Assembly (NCBI GenBank): GCA_964057225.1
Contig: OZ059896.1
Coordinates: 372,001-436,000, forward strand
From: Auanema rhodensis
Lineage: Eukaryota > Nematoda > Chromadorea > Rhabditida > Rhabditidae
Length of the DNA: 64,000 nt
Direction: 5' to 3'
Below are positions 10,377 to 23,299 of the stretch, one piece after another (within the stretch, counting starts at the first letter, position 1; every line of letters starts with the position of its first letter). Under the pieces are notes generated by a model, which saw only the letters and a program-made list of their open reading frames with translations, had not been told where the DNA came from and did no database searches. Position numbers and translations under genes: made by a program.

Positions 10377-10920
10377 AAAAAAAATTTGTATTTAGACTAA
10401 TATGGACATGGAAAATCTAATTTTGAAAACCGCATCTCTTTATCTTTCACGTGAAGCGAGTTACATACCAAGTGCACATCACGTGTACATTTAATTAGCA
10501 TAAATTAAAGTTCACGTAAATTTCAAAGTCATGGTTACCATGCACCAATATCAATAAAAATTTGTATTTAGACTAATATGGACATGGAAAATCTAATTTT
10601 GAAAACCGCATCTCTTTATCTTTCACGTGAAGCGAGTTACATACCAAGTGCACATCACGTGTACATTTAATTAGCATAAATTAAAGTTCACGTAAATTTC
10701 AAAGTCATGGTTACCATGCACCAATATCAATAAAAATTTGTATTTAGACTAATATGGACATGGGAAATCTAATTTTGAAAACCGCATCTCTTTATCTTTC
10801 ACGTGAAGCGAGTTACATACCAAGTGCACATCACGTGTACATTTAATTAGCATAAATTAAAGTTCACGTAAATTTCAAAGTCATGGTTACCATGCACCAA
10901 TATCACTAAAAATTTGTTTT
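10377..10920. repeat. Run of three monomers sharing TTTGTATTTAG and a G-poor motif
   Basis: Three consecutive monomers carry TGTATTTAG instead of TGTTTTTAG (about 10390, 10566 and 10742). The first two also read GGAAAATCT and the third GGGAAATCT where the consensus is GGGGAATCT. This suggests recent local amplification of one variant unit. TGTATTTAG appears again only inside the duplicated 15-37 kb block. Confidence 0.65.
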
Positions 10921-10942
10921 TAGACTAATATGGACATGGGGA

Positions 10943-11748
10943 ATCTAATTTTGAAAACCGCATCTCTTTATCTTTCACGTGAAGCGAGTTACATACCAAG
11001 TGCACATCACGTGTACATTTAATTAGCATAAATTAAAGTTCACGTAAATTTCAAAGCCATGGTTACCATGAACCAATATCAATAAAAATTTGTTTTTAGA
11101 CTAATATGGACATGGGGAATCTAATTTTGAAAACCGCATCTCTTTATCTTTCACGTGAAGCGAGTTACATACCAAGTGCACATCACGTGTACATTTAATT
11201 AGCATAAATTAAAGTTCACGTAAATTTCAAAGTCATGGTGACCATGCACCAATATCAATAAAAATTTGTTTTTAGACTAATATGGACATGGGGAATCTAA
11301 TTTTGAAAACCGCATCTCTTTATCTTTCACGTGAAGCGAGTTACATACCAAGTGCACATCACGTGTACATTTAATTAGCATAAATTAAAGTTCACGTAAA
11401 TTTCAAAGTTATGGTTACCATGCACCAATATCAATAAAAATTTGTTTTTAGACTAATATGGACATGGGGAATCTAATTTTGAAAACCGCATCTCTTTATC
11501 TTTCACGTGAAGCGAGTTACATACCAAGTGCACATCACGTGTACATTTAATTAGCATAAATTAAAGTTCACGTAAATTTCAAAGTCATGGTTACCATGCA
11601 CCAATATCAATAAAAACTTGTTTTTAGACTAATATGGACATGGGAAATCTAATTTTGAAAACCGCATCTCTTTATCTTTCACGTGAAGCGAGTTACATAC
11701 CAAGTGCACATCACGTGTACATTTAATTAGCATAAATTAAAGTTCACG
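10943..11748. repeat. ~4.6-monomer block, copy 2
   Basis: This is the partner of 6895-7700 by the rare variants at 11057, 11240, about 11409 and 11617. It follows directly on the CACTAAA variant at 10906, which is not in that position in the other copy, so the block was joined to a different neighbour. Confidence 0.7.
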
Positions 11749-12849
11749 TAAAATTCAAAGTCATGGTTACCATGCACCAATATCAATAAAAATTTGTTTT
11801 TAGACTAATATGGACAAGGGGAATCTAATTTTGAAAACCGCATCTCTTTATCTTTCACGTGAAGCGAGTTACATACCAAGTGCACATCACGTGTACATTT
11901 AATTAGCATAAATTAAAGTTCACGTAAATTTCAAAGTCATGGTTACCATGCACCAATATCAATAAAAATTTGTTTTCAGACTAATATGGACATGGGGAAT
12001 CTAATTTTGAAAACCGCATCTCTTTATCTTTCACGTGAAGCGAGTTACATACCAAGTGCACATCACGTGTACATTTAATTAGCATAAATTAAAGTTCACG
12101 TAAATTTCAAAGTCATGGTTACCATGAACCAATATCAATAAAAATTTGTTTTTAGACTAATATGGACATGGGGAATCTAATTTTGAAAACCGCATCTCTT
12201 TATCTTTCACGTGAAGCGAGTTACATACCAAGTGCACATCACGTGTACATTTAATTAGCATAAATTAAAGTTCACGTAAATTTCAAAGTCATGGTTACCA
12301 TGAAGCAATATCAATAAAAATTCGTTTTTAGACTAATATGGACATGGGGAATCTAATTTTGAAAACCGCATCTCTTTATCTTTCACGTGAAGCGAGTTAC
12401 ATACCAAGTGCACATCACGTGTACATTTAATTAGCATAAATTAAAGTTCACGTAAATTTCAAAGTCATGGTTACCATGCACCAATATCAATAAAAATTTG
12501 TTTTTAGACTAATATGGACATGGGGAATCTAATTTTGAAAACCGCATCTCTTTATCTTTCACGTGAAGCGAGTTACATACCAAGTGCACATCACGTGTAC
12601 ATTTAATTAGCATAAATTAAAGTTCACGTAAATTTCAAAGTCATGGTTACCATGAACCAATATCAATAAAAATTTGTTTTTAGACTAATATGGACATGGG
12701 GAATCTAATTTTGAAAACCGCATCTCTTTATCTTTCACGTGAAGCGAGTTACATACCAAGTGCACATCACGTGTACATTTAATTAGCATAAATTAAAGTT
12801 CACGTAAATTTCAAAGTTATGGTTACCATGCACCAATATCAATAAAAAT

Positions 12850-13520
12850 TTGTTTTTAGACTAATATGGACATGGGGAATCTAATTTTGAAAACCGCATC
12901 TCTTTATCTTTCACGTGAAGCGAGTTACATACCAAGTGCACATCACGTGTACATTTAATTAGCATAAATTAAAGTTCACGTAAATTTCAAAGTCATGGTT
13001 ACCATGCACCAATATCAATAAAAACTTGTTTTTAGACTAATATGGACATGGGGAATCTAATTTTGAAAACCGCATCTCTTTATCTTTCACGTGAAGCGAG
13101 TTACATACCAAGTGCACATCACGTGTACATTTAATTAGCATAAATTAAAGTTCACGTAAATTTCAAAGTTATGGTTACCATGCACCAATATCAATAAAAA
13201 TTTGTTTTTAGACTAATATGGACATGGGGAATCTAATTTTGAGAACCGCATCTCTTTATCTTTCACGTGAAGCGAGTTACATACCAAGTGCACATCACGT
13301 GTACATTTAATTAGCATAAATTAAAGTTCACGTAAATTTCAAAGTCATGGTTACCATGAACCAATATCAATAAAAATTTGTTTTTAGACTAATATGGACA
13401 TGGGGAATCTAATTTTGAAAACCGCATCTCTTTATCTTTCACGTGAAGCGAGTTACATACCAAGTGCACATCACGTGTACATTTAATTAGCATAAATTAA
13501 AGTTCACGTAAATTTCAAAG
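12850..13520. repeat. ~3-monomer haplotype shared with 21.3-21.95 kb
   Basis: AAAAACTTG at 13025, GTTATGG in the next unit and the rare TTTTGAGAACC at 13243 recur at 21473, about 21617 and 21691, exactly 8,448 bp (48 monomers) away. The hinge states on either side differ, so only about three to four monomers are shared. A third copy lies at 33441-33659 through the large duplication. Confidence 0.65.
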
Positions 13521-15479
13521 TCATGGTTACCATGAACCAATATCAATAAAAATTTGTTTTTAGACTAATATGGACATGGGGAATCTAATTTTGAAAACCG
13601 CATCTCTTTATCTTTCACGTGAAGCGAGTTACATACCAAGTGCACATCACGTGTACATTTAATTAGCATAAATTAAAGTTCACGTAAATTTCAAAGTCAT
13701 GGTTACCATGAAGCAATATCAATAAAAATTCGTTTTTAGACTAATATGGACATGGGGAATCTAATTTTGAAAACCGCATCTCTTTATCTTTCACGTGAAG
13801 CGAGTTACATACCAAGTGCACATCACGTGTACATTTAATTAGCATAAATTAAAGTTCACGTAAATTTCAAAGTCATGGTTACCATGCACCAATATCAATA
13901 AAAATTTGTTTTTAGACTAATATGGACATGGGGAATCTAATTTTGAAAACCGCATCTCTTTATCTTTCACGTGAAGCGAGTTACATACCAAGTGCACATC
14001 ACGTGTACATTTAATTAGCATAAATTAAAGTTCACGTAAATTTCAAAGTCATGGTTACCATGAACCAATATCAATAAAAATTTGTTTTTAGACTAATATG
14101 GACATGGGGAATCTAATTTTGAAAACCGCATCTCTTTATCTTTCACGTGAAGCGAGTTACATACCAAGTGCACATCACGTGTACATTTAATTAGCATAAA
14201 TTAAAGTTCACGTAAATTTCAAAGTCATGGTTACCATGCACCAATATCAATAAAAATTTGTTTTTAGACTAATATGGACATGGGGAATCTAATTTTGAAA
14301 ACCGCATCTCTTTATCTTTCACGTGAAGCGAGTTACATACCAAGTGCACATCACGTGTACATTTAATTAGCATAAATTAAAGTTCACGTAAATTTCAAAG
14401 TCATGGTTACCATGCACCAATATCAATAAAAATTTGTTTTTAGACTAATATGGACATGGAGAATCTAATTTTGAAAACCGCATCTCTTTATCTTTCACGT
14501 GAAGCGAGTTACATACCAAGTGCACATCACGTGTACATTTAATTAGCATAAATTAAAGTTCACGTAAATTTCAAAGTCATGGTTACCATGCACCAATATC
14601 AATAAAAATTTGTTTTTAGACTAATATGGACATGGGGAATCTAATTTTGAAAACCGCATCTCTTTATCTTTCACGTGAAGCGAGTTACATACCAAGTGCA
14701 CATCACGTGTACATTTAATTAGCATAAATTAAAGTTCACGTAAATTTCAAAGTTATGGTTACCATGCACCAATATCAATAAAAATTTGTTTTTAGACTAA
14801 TATGGACATGGGGAATCTAATTTTGAAAACGGCATCTCTTTATCTTTCACGTGAAGCGAGTTACATACCAAGTGCACATCACGTGTACATTTATTTAGCA
14901 TAAATTAAAGTTCACGTAAATTTCAAAGTCATGGTTACCATGAAGCAATATCAATAAAAATTTGTTTTTAGACTAATATGGACATGGGGAATCTAATTTT
15001 GAAAACCGCATCTCTTTATCTTTCACGTGAAGCGAGTTACATACCAAGTGCACATCACGTGTACATTTAATTAGCATAAATTAAAGTTCACGTAAATTTC
15101 AAAGTCATGGTTACCATGCACCAATATCAATAAAAATTTGTTTTTAGACTAATATGGACATGGGGAATCTAATTTTGAAAACCGCATCTTTTTATCTTTC
15201 ACGTGAAGCGAGTTACATACCAAGTGCACATCACGTGTACATTTAATTAGCATAAATTGAAGTTCACGTAAATTTCAAAGTTATGGTTACCATGCACCAA
15301 TATCAATAAAAATTTGTTTTTAGACTAATATGGACATGGGGAATCTAATTTTGAAAACCGCATCTCTTTATCTTTCACGTGAAGCGAGTTACATACCAAG
15401 TGCACATCACGTGTACATTTAATTAGCATAAATTAAAGTTCACGTAAATTTCAAAGTCATGGTTACCATGCACCAATAT

Positions 15480-16550
15480 CAATAAAAACTTGTTTTTAGA
15501 CTAATATGGACATGGGGAATCTAATTTTGAAAACCGCATCTCTTTATCTTTCACGTGAAGCGAGTTACATACCAAGTGCACATCACGTGTACATTTAATT
15601 AGCATAAATTAAAGTTCACGTAAATTTCAAAGTTATGGTTACCATGCACCAATATCAATAAAAATTTGTTTTTAGACTAATATGGACATGGGGAATCTAA
15701 TTTTGAAAACCGCATCTCTTTATCTTTCACGTGAAGCGAGTTACATACCAAGTGCACATCACGTGTACATTTATTTAGCATAAATTAAAGTTCACGTAAA
15801 TTTCAAAGTCATGGTTACCATGAAGCAATATCAATAAAAATTTGTTTTTAGACTAATATGGACATGGGGAATCTAATTTTGAAAACCGCATCTCTTTATC
15901 TTTCACGTGAAGCGAGTTACATACCAAGTGCACATCACGTGTACATTTAATTAGCATAAATTAAAGTTCACGTAAATTTCAAAGTCATGGTTACCATGCA
16001 CCAATATCAATAAAAACTTGTTTTTAGACTAATATGGACATGGGGAATCTAATTTTGAAAACCGCATCTCTTTATCTTTCACGTGAAGCGAGTTACATAC
16101 CAAGTGCACATCACGTGTACATTTAATTAGCATAAATTAAAGTTCACGTAAATTTCAAAGTTATGGTTACCATGCACCAATATCAATAAAAATTTGTTTT
16201 TAGACTAATATGGACATGGGGAATCTAATTTTGAAAACCGCATCTCTTTATCTTTCACGTGAAGCGAGTTACATACCAAGTGCACATCACGTGTACATTT
16301 ATTTAGCATAAATTAAAGTTCACGTAAATTTCAAAGTCATGGTTACCATGAAGCAATATCAATAAAAATTTGTTTTTAGACTAATATGGACATGGGGAAT
16401 CTAATTTTGAAAACCGCATCTCTTTATCTTTCACGTGAAGCGAGTTACATACCAAGTGCACATCACGTGTACATTTAATTAGCATAAATTAAAGTTCACG
16501 TAAATTTCAAAGTCATGGTTACCATGCACCAATATCAATAAAAATTTGTT
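15480..16550. repeat. 3-monomer HOR (528 bp), about two copies
   Basis: The triplet of an AAAAACTTG unit, a GTTATGG unit and a TTATTTAG unit occurs twice in a row: AAAAACTTG at 15489 and 16017 is exactly 528 bp apart, and the GTTATGG and TTATTTAG variants follow with the same spacing. The pair is repeated in copy B at about 27450-28520. Confidence 0.75.
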
Positions 16551-18899
16551 TTTAGACTAATATGGACATGGGGAATCTAATTTTGAAAACCGCATCTTTT
16601 TATCTTTCACGTGAAGCGAGTTACATACCAAGTGCACATCACGTGTACATTTAATTAGCATAAATTAAAGTTCACGTAAATTTCAAAGTCATGGTTACCA
16701 TGCACCAATATCAATAAAAATTTGTTTTTAGACTAATATGGACATGGGGAATCTAATTTTGAAAACCGCATCTTTTTATCTTTCACGTGAAGCGAGTTAC
16801 ATACCAAGTGCACATCACGTGTACATTTAATTAGCATAAATTGAAGTTCACGTAAATTTCAAAGTTATGGTTACCATGCACCAATATCAATAAAAATTTG
16901 TTTTTAGACTAATATGGACATGGGGAATCTAATTTTGAAAACCGCATCTCTTTATCTTTCACGTGAAGCGAGTTACATACCAAGTGCACATCACGTGTAC
17001 ATTTAATTAGCATAAATTAAAGTTCACGTAAATTTCAAAGTCATGGTTACCATGAACCAATATCAATAAAAATTTGTTTTTAGACTAATATGGACATGGG
17101 GAATCTAATTTTGAAAATCGCATCTCTTTATCTTTCACGTGAAGCGAGTTACATACCAAGTGCACATCACGTGTACATTTAATTAGCATAAATTAAAGTT
17201 CACGTAAATTTCAAAGTCATGGTTACCATGAACCAATATCAATAAAAATTTGTTTTTAGACTAATATGGACATGGGGAATCTAATTTTGAAAACCGCATC
17301 TCTTTATCTTTCACGTGAAGCGAGTTACATACCAAGTGCACATCACGTGTACATTTAATTAGCATAAATTAAAGTTCACGTAAATTTCAAAGTCATGGTT
17401 ACCATGAAGTAATATCAATAAAAATTTGTTTTTAGACTAATATGGACATGGGGAATCTAATTTTGAAAACCGCATCTCTTTATCTTTCACGTGAAGCGAG
17501 TTACATACCAAGTGCACATCACGTGTACATTTAATTAGCATGAATTAAAGTTCACGTAAATTTCAAAGTCATGGTTACCATGCACCAATATCAATAAAAA
17601 TTGGTATTTAGACTAATATGGACATGGGGAATCTAATTTTGAAAACCGCATCTCTTTATCTTTCACGTGAAGCGAGTTACATACCAAGTGCACATCACGT
17701 GTACATTTATTTAGCATAAATTAAAGTTCACGTAAATTTCAAAGTCATGGTTACCATGAAGCAATATCAATAAAAATTTGTTTTTAGACTAATATGGACA
17801 TGGGGAATCTAATTTTGAAAACCGCATCTCTTTATCTTTCACGTGAAGCGAGTTACATACCAAGTGCACATCACGTGTACATTTAATTAGCATAAATTAA
17901 AGTTCACGTAAATTTCAAAGTTATGGTTACCATGCACCAATATCAATAAAAATTTGTTTTTAGACTAATATGGACATGGGGAATCTAATTTTGAAAACCG
18001 CATCTCTTTATCTTTCACGTGAAGCGAGTTACATACCAAGTGCACATCACGTGTACATTTAATTAGCATAAATTAAAGTTCACGTAAATTTCAAAGTCAT
18101 GGTTACCATGAACCAATATCAATAAAAATTTGTTTTTAGACTAATATGGACATGGGGAATCTAATTTTGAAAACCGCATCTCTTTATCTTTCACGTGAAG
18201 CGAGTTACATACCAAGTGCACATCACGTGTACATTTAATTAGCATAAATTAAAGTTCACGTAAATTTCAAAGTCATGGTTACCATGAAGCAATATCAATA
18301 AAAATTTGTTTTTAGACTAATATGGACATGGGGAATCTAATTTTGAAAACCGCATCTCTTTATCTTTCACGTGAAGCGAGTTACATACCAAGTGCACATC
18401 ACGTGTACATTTAATTAGCATAAATTAAAGTTCACGTAAATTTCAAAGTCATGGTTACCATGAAGCAATATCAATAAAAATTCGTTTTTAGACTAATATG
18501 GACATGGGGAATCTAATTTTGAAAACCGCATCTCTTTATCTTTCACGTGAAGCGAGTTACATACCAAGTGCACATCACGTGTACATTTAATTAGCATAAA
18601 TTAAAGTTCACGTAAATTTCAAAGTCATGGTTACCATGAAGCAATATCAATAAAAATTTGTTTTTAGACTAATATGGACATGGGGAATCTAATTTTGAAA
18701 ACCGCATCTCTTTATCTTTCACGTGAAGCGAGTTACATACCAAGTGCACATCACGTGTACATTTAATTAGCATAAATTAAAGTTCACGTAAATTTCAAAG
18801 TCATGGTTACCATGAACCAATATCAATAAAAATTTGTTTTTAGACTAATATGGACATGGGGAATCTAATTTTGAAAACCGCATCTCTTTATCTTTCACG

Positions 18900-20930
18900 T
18901 GAAGCGAGTTACATACCAAGTGCACATCACGTGTACATTTAATTAGCATAAATTAAAGTTCACGTAAATTTCAAAGTCATGGTTACCATGAAGTAATATC
19001 AATAAAAATTTGTTTTTAGACTAATATGGACATGGGGAATCTAATTTTGAAAACCGCATCTCTTTATCTTTCACGTGAAGCGAGTTACATACCAAGTGCA
19101 CATCACGTGTACATTTAATTAGCATGAATTAAAGTTCACGTAAATTTCAAAGTCATGGTTAGCATGCACCAATATCAATAAAAATTTGTATTTAGACTAA
19201 TATGGACATGGGGAATCTAATTTTGAAAACCGCATCTCTTTATCTTTCACGTGAAGCGAGTTACATACCAAGTGCACATCACGTGTACATTTAATTAGCA
19301 TAAATTAAAGTTCACGTAAATTTCAAAGTCATGGTTACCATGCACCAATATCAATAAAAATTTGTTTTTAGACTAATATGGACATGGGGAATCTAATTTT
19401 GAAAACTGCATCTCTTTATCTTTCACGTGAAGCGAGTTACATACCAAGTGCACATCACGTGTACATTTAATTAGCATAAATTAAAGTTCACGTAAATTTC
19501 AAAGTCATGGTTACCATGAACCAATATCAATAAAAATTTGTTTTTAGACTAATATGGACATGGGGAATCTAATTTTGAAAACCGCATCTCTTTATCTTTC
19601 ACGTGAAGCGAGTTACATACCAAGTGCACATCACGTGTACATTTAATTAGCATAAATTAAAGTTCACGTAAATTTCAAAGTCATGGTTACCATGAAGCAA
19701 TATCAATAAAAATTCGTTTTTAGACTAATATGGACATGGGGAATCTAATTTTGAAAACCGCATCTCTTTATCTTTCACGTGAAGCGAGTTACATACCAAG
19801 TGCACATCACGTGTACATTTAATTAGCATAAATTAAAGTTCACGTAAATTTCAAAGTCATGGTTACCATGAAGCAATATCAATAAAAATTCGTTTTTAGA
19901 CTAATATGGACATGGGGAATCTAATTTTGAAAACCGCATCTCTTTATCTTTCACGTGAAGCGAGTTACATACCAAGTGCACATCACGTGTACATTTAATT
20001 AGCATAAATTAAAGTTCACGTAAATTTCAAAGTCATGGTTACCATGAACCAATATCAATAAAAATTTGTTTTTAGACTAATATGGACATGGGGAATCTAA
20101 TTTTGAAAACCGCATCTCTTTATCTTTCACGTGAAGCGAGTTACATACCAAGTGCACATCACGTGTACATTTAATTAGCATAAATTAAAGTTCACGTAAA
20201 TTTCAAAGTCATGGTTACCATGAAGCAATATCAATAAAAATTTGTTTTTAGCCTAATATGGACATGGGGAATCTAATTTTGAAAACCGCATCTCTTTATC
20301 TTTCACGTGAAGCGAGTTACATACCAAGTGCACATCACGTGTACATTTAATTAGCATGAATTTAAGTTCACGTAAATTTCAAAGTCATGGTTACCATGCA
20401 CCAATATCAATAAAAATTTGTTTTTAGACTAATATGGACATGGGGAATCTAATTTTGAAAACCGCATCTCTTTATCTTTCACGTGAAGCGAGTTACATAC
20501 CGAGTGCACATCACGTGTACATTTAATTAGCATAAATTAAAGTTCACGTAAATTTCAAAGTCATGGTTACCATGCACCAATATCAATAAAAATTTGTTTT
20601 TAGACTAATATGGACATGGGGAATCTAATTTTGAAAACCGCATCTCTTTATCTTTCACGTGAAGCGAGTTACATACCGAGTGCACATCACGTGTACATTT
20701 AATTAACATAAATAAAAGTTCACGTAAATTTCAAAGTCATGGTTACCATGAACCAATATCAATAAAAATTTGTTTTTAGACTAATATGGACATGGGGAAT
20801 CTAATTTTGAAAACCGCATCTCTTTATCTTTCACGTGAAGCGAGTTACATACCAAGTGCACATCACGTGTACATTTAATTAGCATAAATTAAAGTTCACG
20901 TAAATTTCAAAGTCATGGTTACCATGCACC
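18900..20930. repeat. ~11-monomer block, copy 1 of a 4,400-bp-offset pair
   Basis: GAAGTAAT at 18994, GGTTAGCATG at 19161, GAAAACTGC near 19406, GCCTAATATG at 20252 and TTAACATA at 20706 recur at 23394, 23561, about 23806, 24652 and 25106, which is +4,400 bp (25 monomers). One hinge differs (AACC at 19518, AAGC at 23918), and 20711-20720 reads ATAAAAG where the partner reads ATTAAAG. This pair is therefore older or more edited than the 11,968-bp pair that contains it. Confidence 0.75.
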
Positions 20931-23299
20931 AATATCAATAAAAATTTGTTTTTAGACTAATATGGACATGGGGAATCTAATTTTGAAAACCGCATCTCTT
21001 TATCTTTCACGTGAAGCGAGTTACATACCAAGTGCACATCACGTGTACATTTAATTAGCATAAATTAAAGTTCACGTAAATTTCAAAGTCATGGTTACCA
21101 TGAAGCAATATCAATAAAAATTCGTTTTTAGACTAATATGGACATGGGGAATCTAATTTTGAAAACCGCATCTCTTTATCTTTCACGTGAAGCGAGTTAC
21201 ATACCAAGTGCACATCACGTGTACATTTAATTAGCATAAATTAAAGTTCACGTAAATTTCAAAGTCATGGTTACCATGAAGCAATATCAATAAAAATTCG
21301 TTTTTTGACTAATATGGACATGGGGAATCTAATTTTGAAAACCGCATCTCTTTATCTTTCACGTGAAGCGAGTTACATACCAAGTGCACATCACGTGTAC
21401 ATTTAATTAGCATAAATTAAAGTTCACGTAAATTTCAAAGTCATGGTTACCATGCACCAATATCAATAAAAACTTGTTTTTAGACTAATATGGACATGGG
21501 GAATCTAATTTTGAAAACCGCATCTCTTTATCTTTCACGTGAAGCGAGTTACATACCAAGTGCACATCACGTGTACATTTAATTAGCATAAATTAAAGTT
21601 CACGTAAATTTCAAAGTTATGGTTACCATGCACCAATATCAATAAAAATTTGTTTTTAGACTAATATGGACATGGGGAATCTAATTTTGAGAACCGCATC
21701 TCTTTATCTTTCACGTGAAGCGAGTTACATACCAAGTGCACATCACGTGTACATTTAATTAGCATAAATTAAAGTTCACGTAAATTTCAAAGTCATGGTT
21801 ACCATGAACCAATATCAATAAAAATTTGTTTTTAGACTAATATGGACATGGGGAATCTAATTTTGAAAACCGCATCTCTTTATCTTTCACGTGAAGCGAG
21901 TTACATACCAAGTGCACATCACGTGTACATTTAATTAGCATAAATTAAAGTTCACGTAAATTTCAAAGTCATGGTTACCATGAAGTAATATCAATAAAAA
22001 TTTGTTTTTAGACTAATATGGACATGGGGAATCTAATTTTGAAAACCGCATCTCTTTATCTTTCACGTGAAGCGAGTTACATACCAAGTGCACATCACGT
22101 GTACATTTAATTAGCATGAATTAAAGTTCACGTAAATTTCAAAGTCATGGTTACCATGCACCAATATCAATAAAAATTTGTATTTAGACTAATATGGACA
22201 TGGGGAATCTAATTTTGAAAACCGCATCTCTTTATCTTTCACGTGAAGCGAGTTACATACCAAGTGCACATCACGTGTACATTTAATTAGCATAAATTAA
22301 AGTTCACGTAAATTTCAAAGTCATGGTTACCATGCACCAATATCAATAAAAATTTGTTTTTAGACTAATATGGACATGGGGAATCTAATTTTGAAAACTG
22401 CATCTCTTTATCTTTCACGTGAAGCGAGTTACATACCAAGTGCACATCACGTGTACATTTAATTAGCATAAATTAAAGTTCACGTAAATTTCAAAGTCAT
22501 GGTTACCATGAACCAATATCAATAAAAATTTGTTTTTAGACTAATATGGACATGGGGAATCTAATTTTGAAAACCGCATCTCTTTATCTTTCACGTGAAG
22601 CGAGTTACATACCAAGTGCACATCACGTGTACATTTAATTAGCATAAATTAAAGTTCACGTAAATTTCAAAGTCATGGTTACCATGAAGCAATATCAATA
22701 AAAATTCGTTTTTAGACTAATATGGACATGGGGAATCTAATTTTGAAAATCGCATCTCTTTATCTTTCACGTGAAGCGAGTTACATACCAAGTGCACATC
22801 ACGTGTACATTTAATTAGCATAAATTAAAGTTCACGTAAATTTCAAAGTCATGGTTACCATGAAGCAATATCAATAAAAATTTGTTTTTAGACTAATATG
22901 GACATGGGGAATCTAATTTTGAAAACCGCATCTCTTTATCTTTCACGTGAAGCGAGTTACATACCAAGTGCACATCACGTGTACATTTAATTAGCATAAA
23001 TTAAAGTTCACGTAAATTTCAAAGTCATGGTTACCATGAAGCAATATCAATAAAAATTCGTTTTTAGACTAATATGGACATGGGGAATCTAATTTTGAAA
23101 ACCGCATCTCTTTATCTTTCACGTGAAGCGAGTTACATACCAAGTGCACATCACGTGTACATTTAATTAGCATAAATTAAAGTTCACGTAAATTTCAAAG
23201 TCATGGTTACCATGAAGCAATATCAATAAAAATTTGTTTTTAGACTAATATGGACATGGGGAATCTAATTTTGAAAACCGCATCTCTTTATCTTTCACG

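Noticed and set aside
10377-10920. TATTTAG units as TATA boxes of promoters
   Set aside because: Single-base satellite variants in AT-rich DNA with no gene downstream; chance similarity is the simpler reading.
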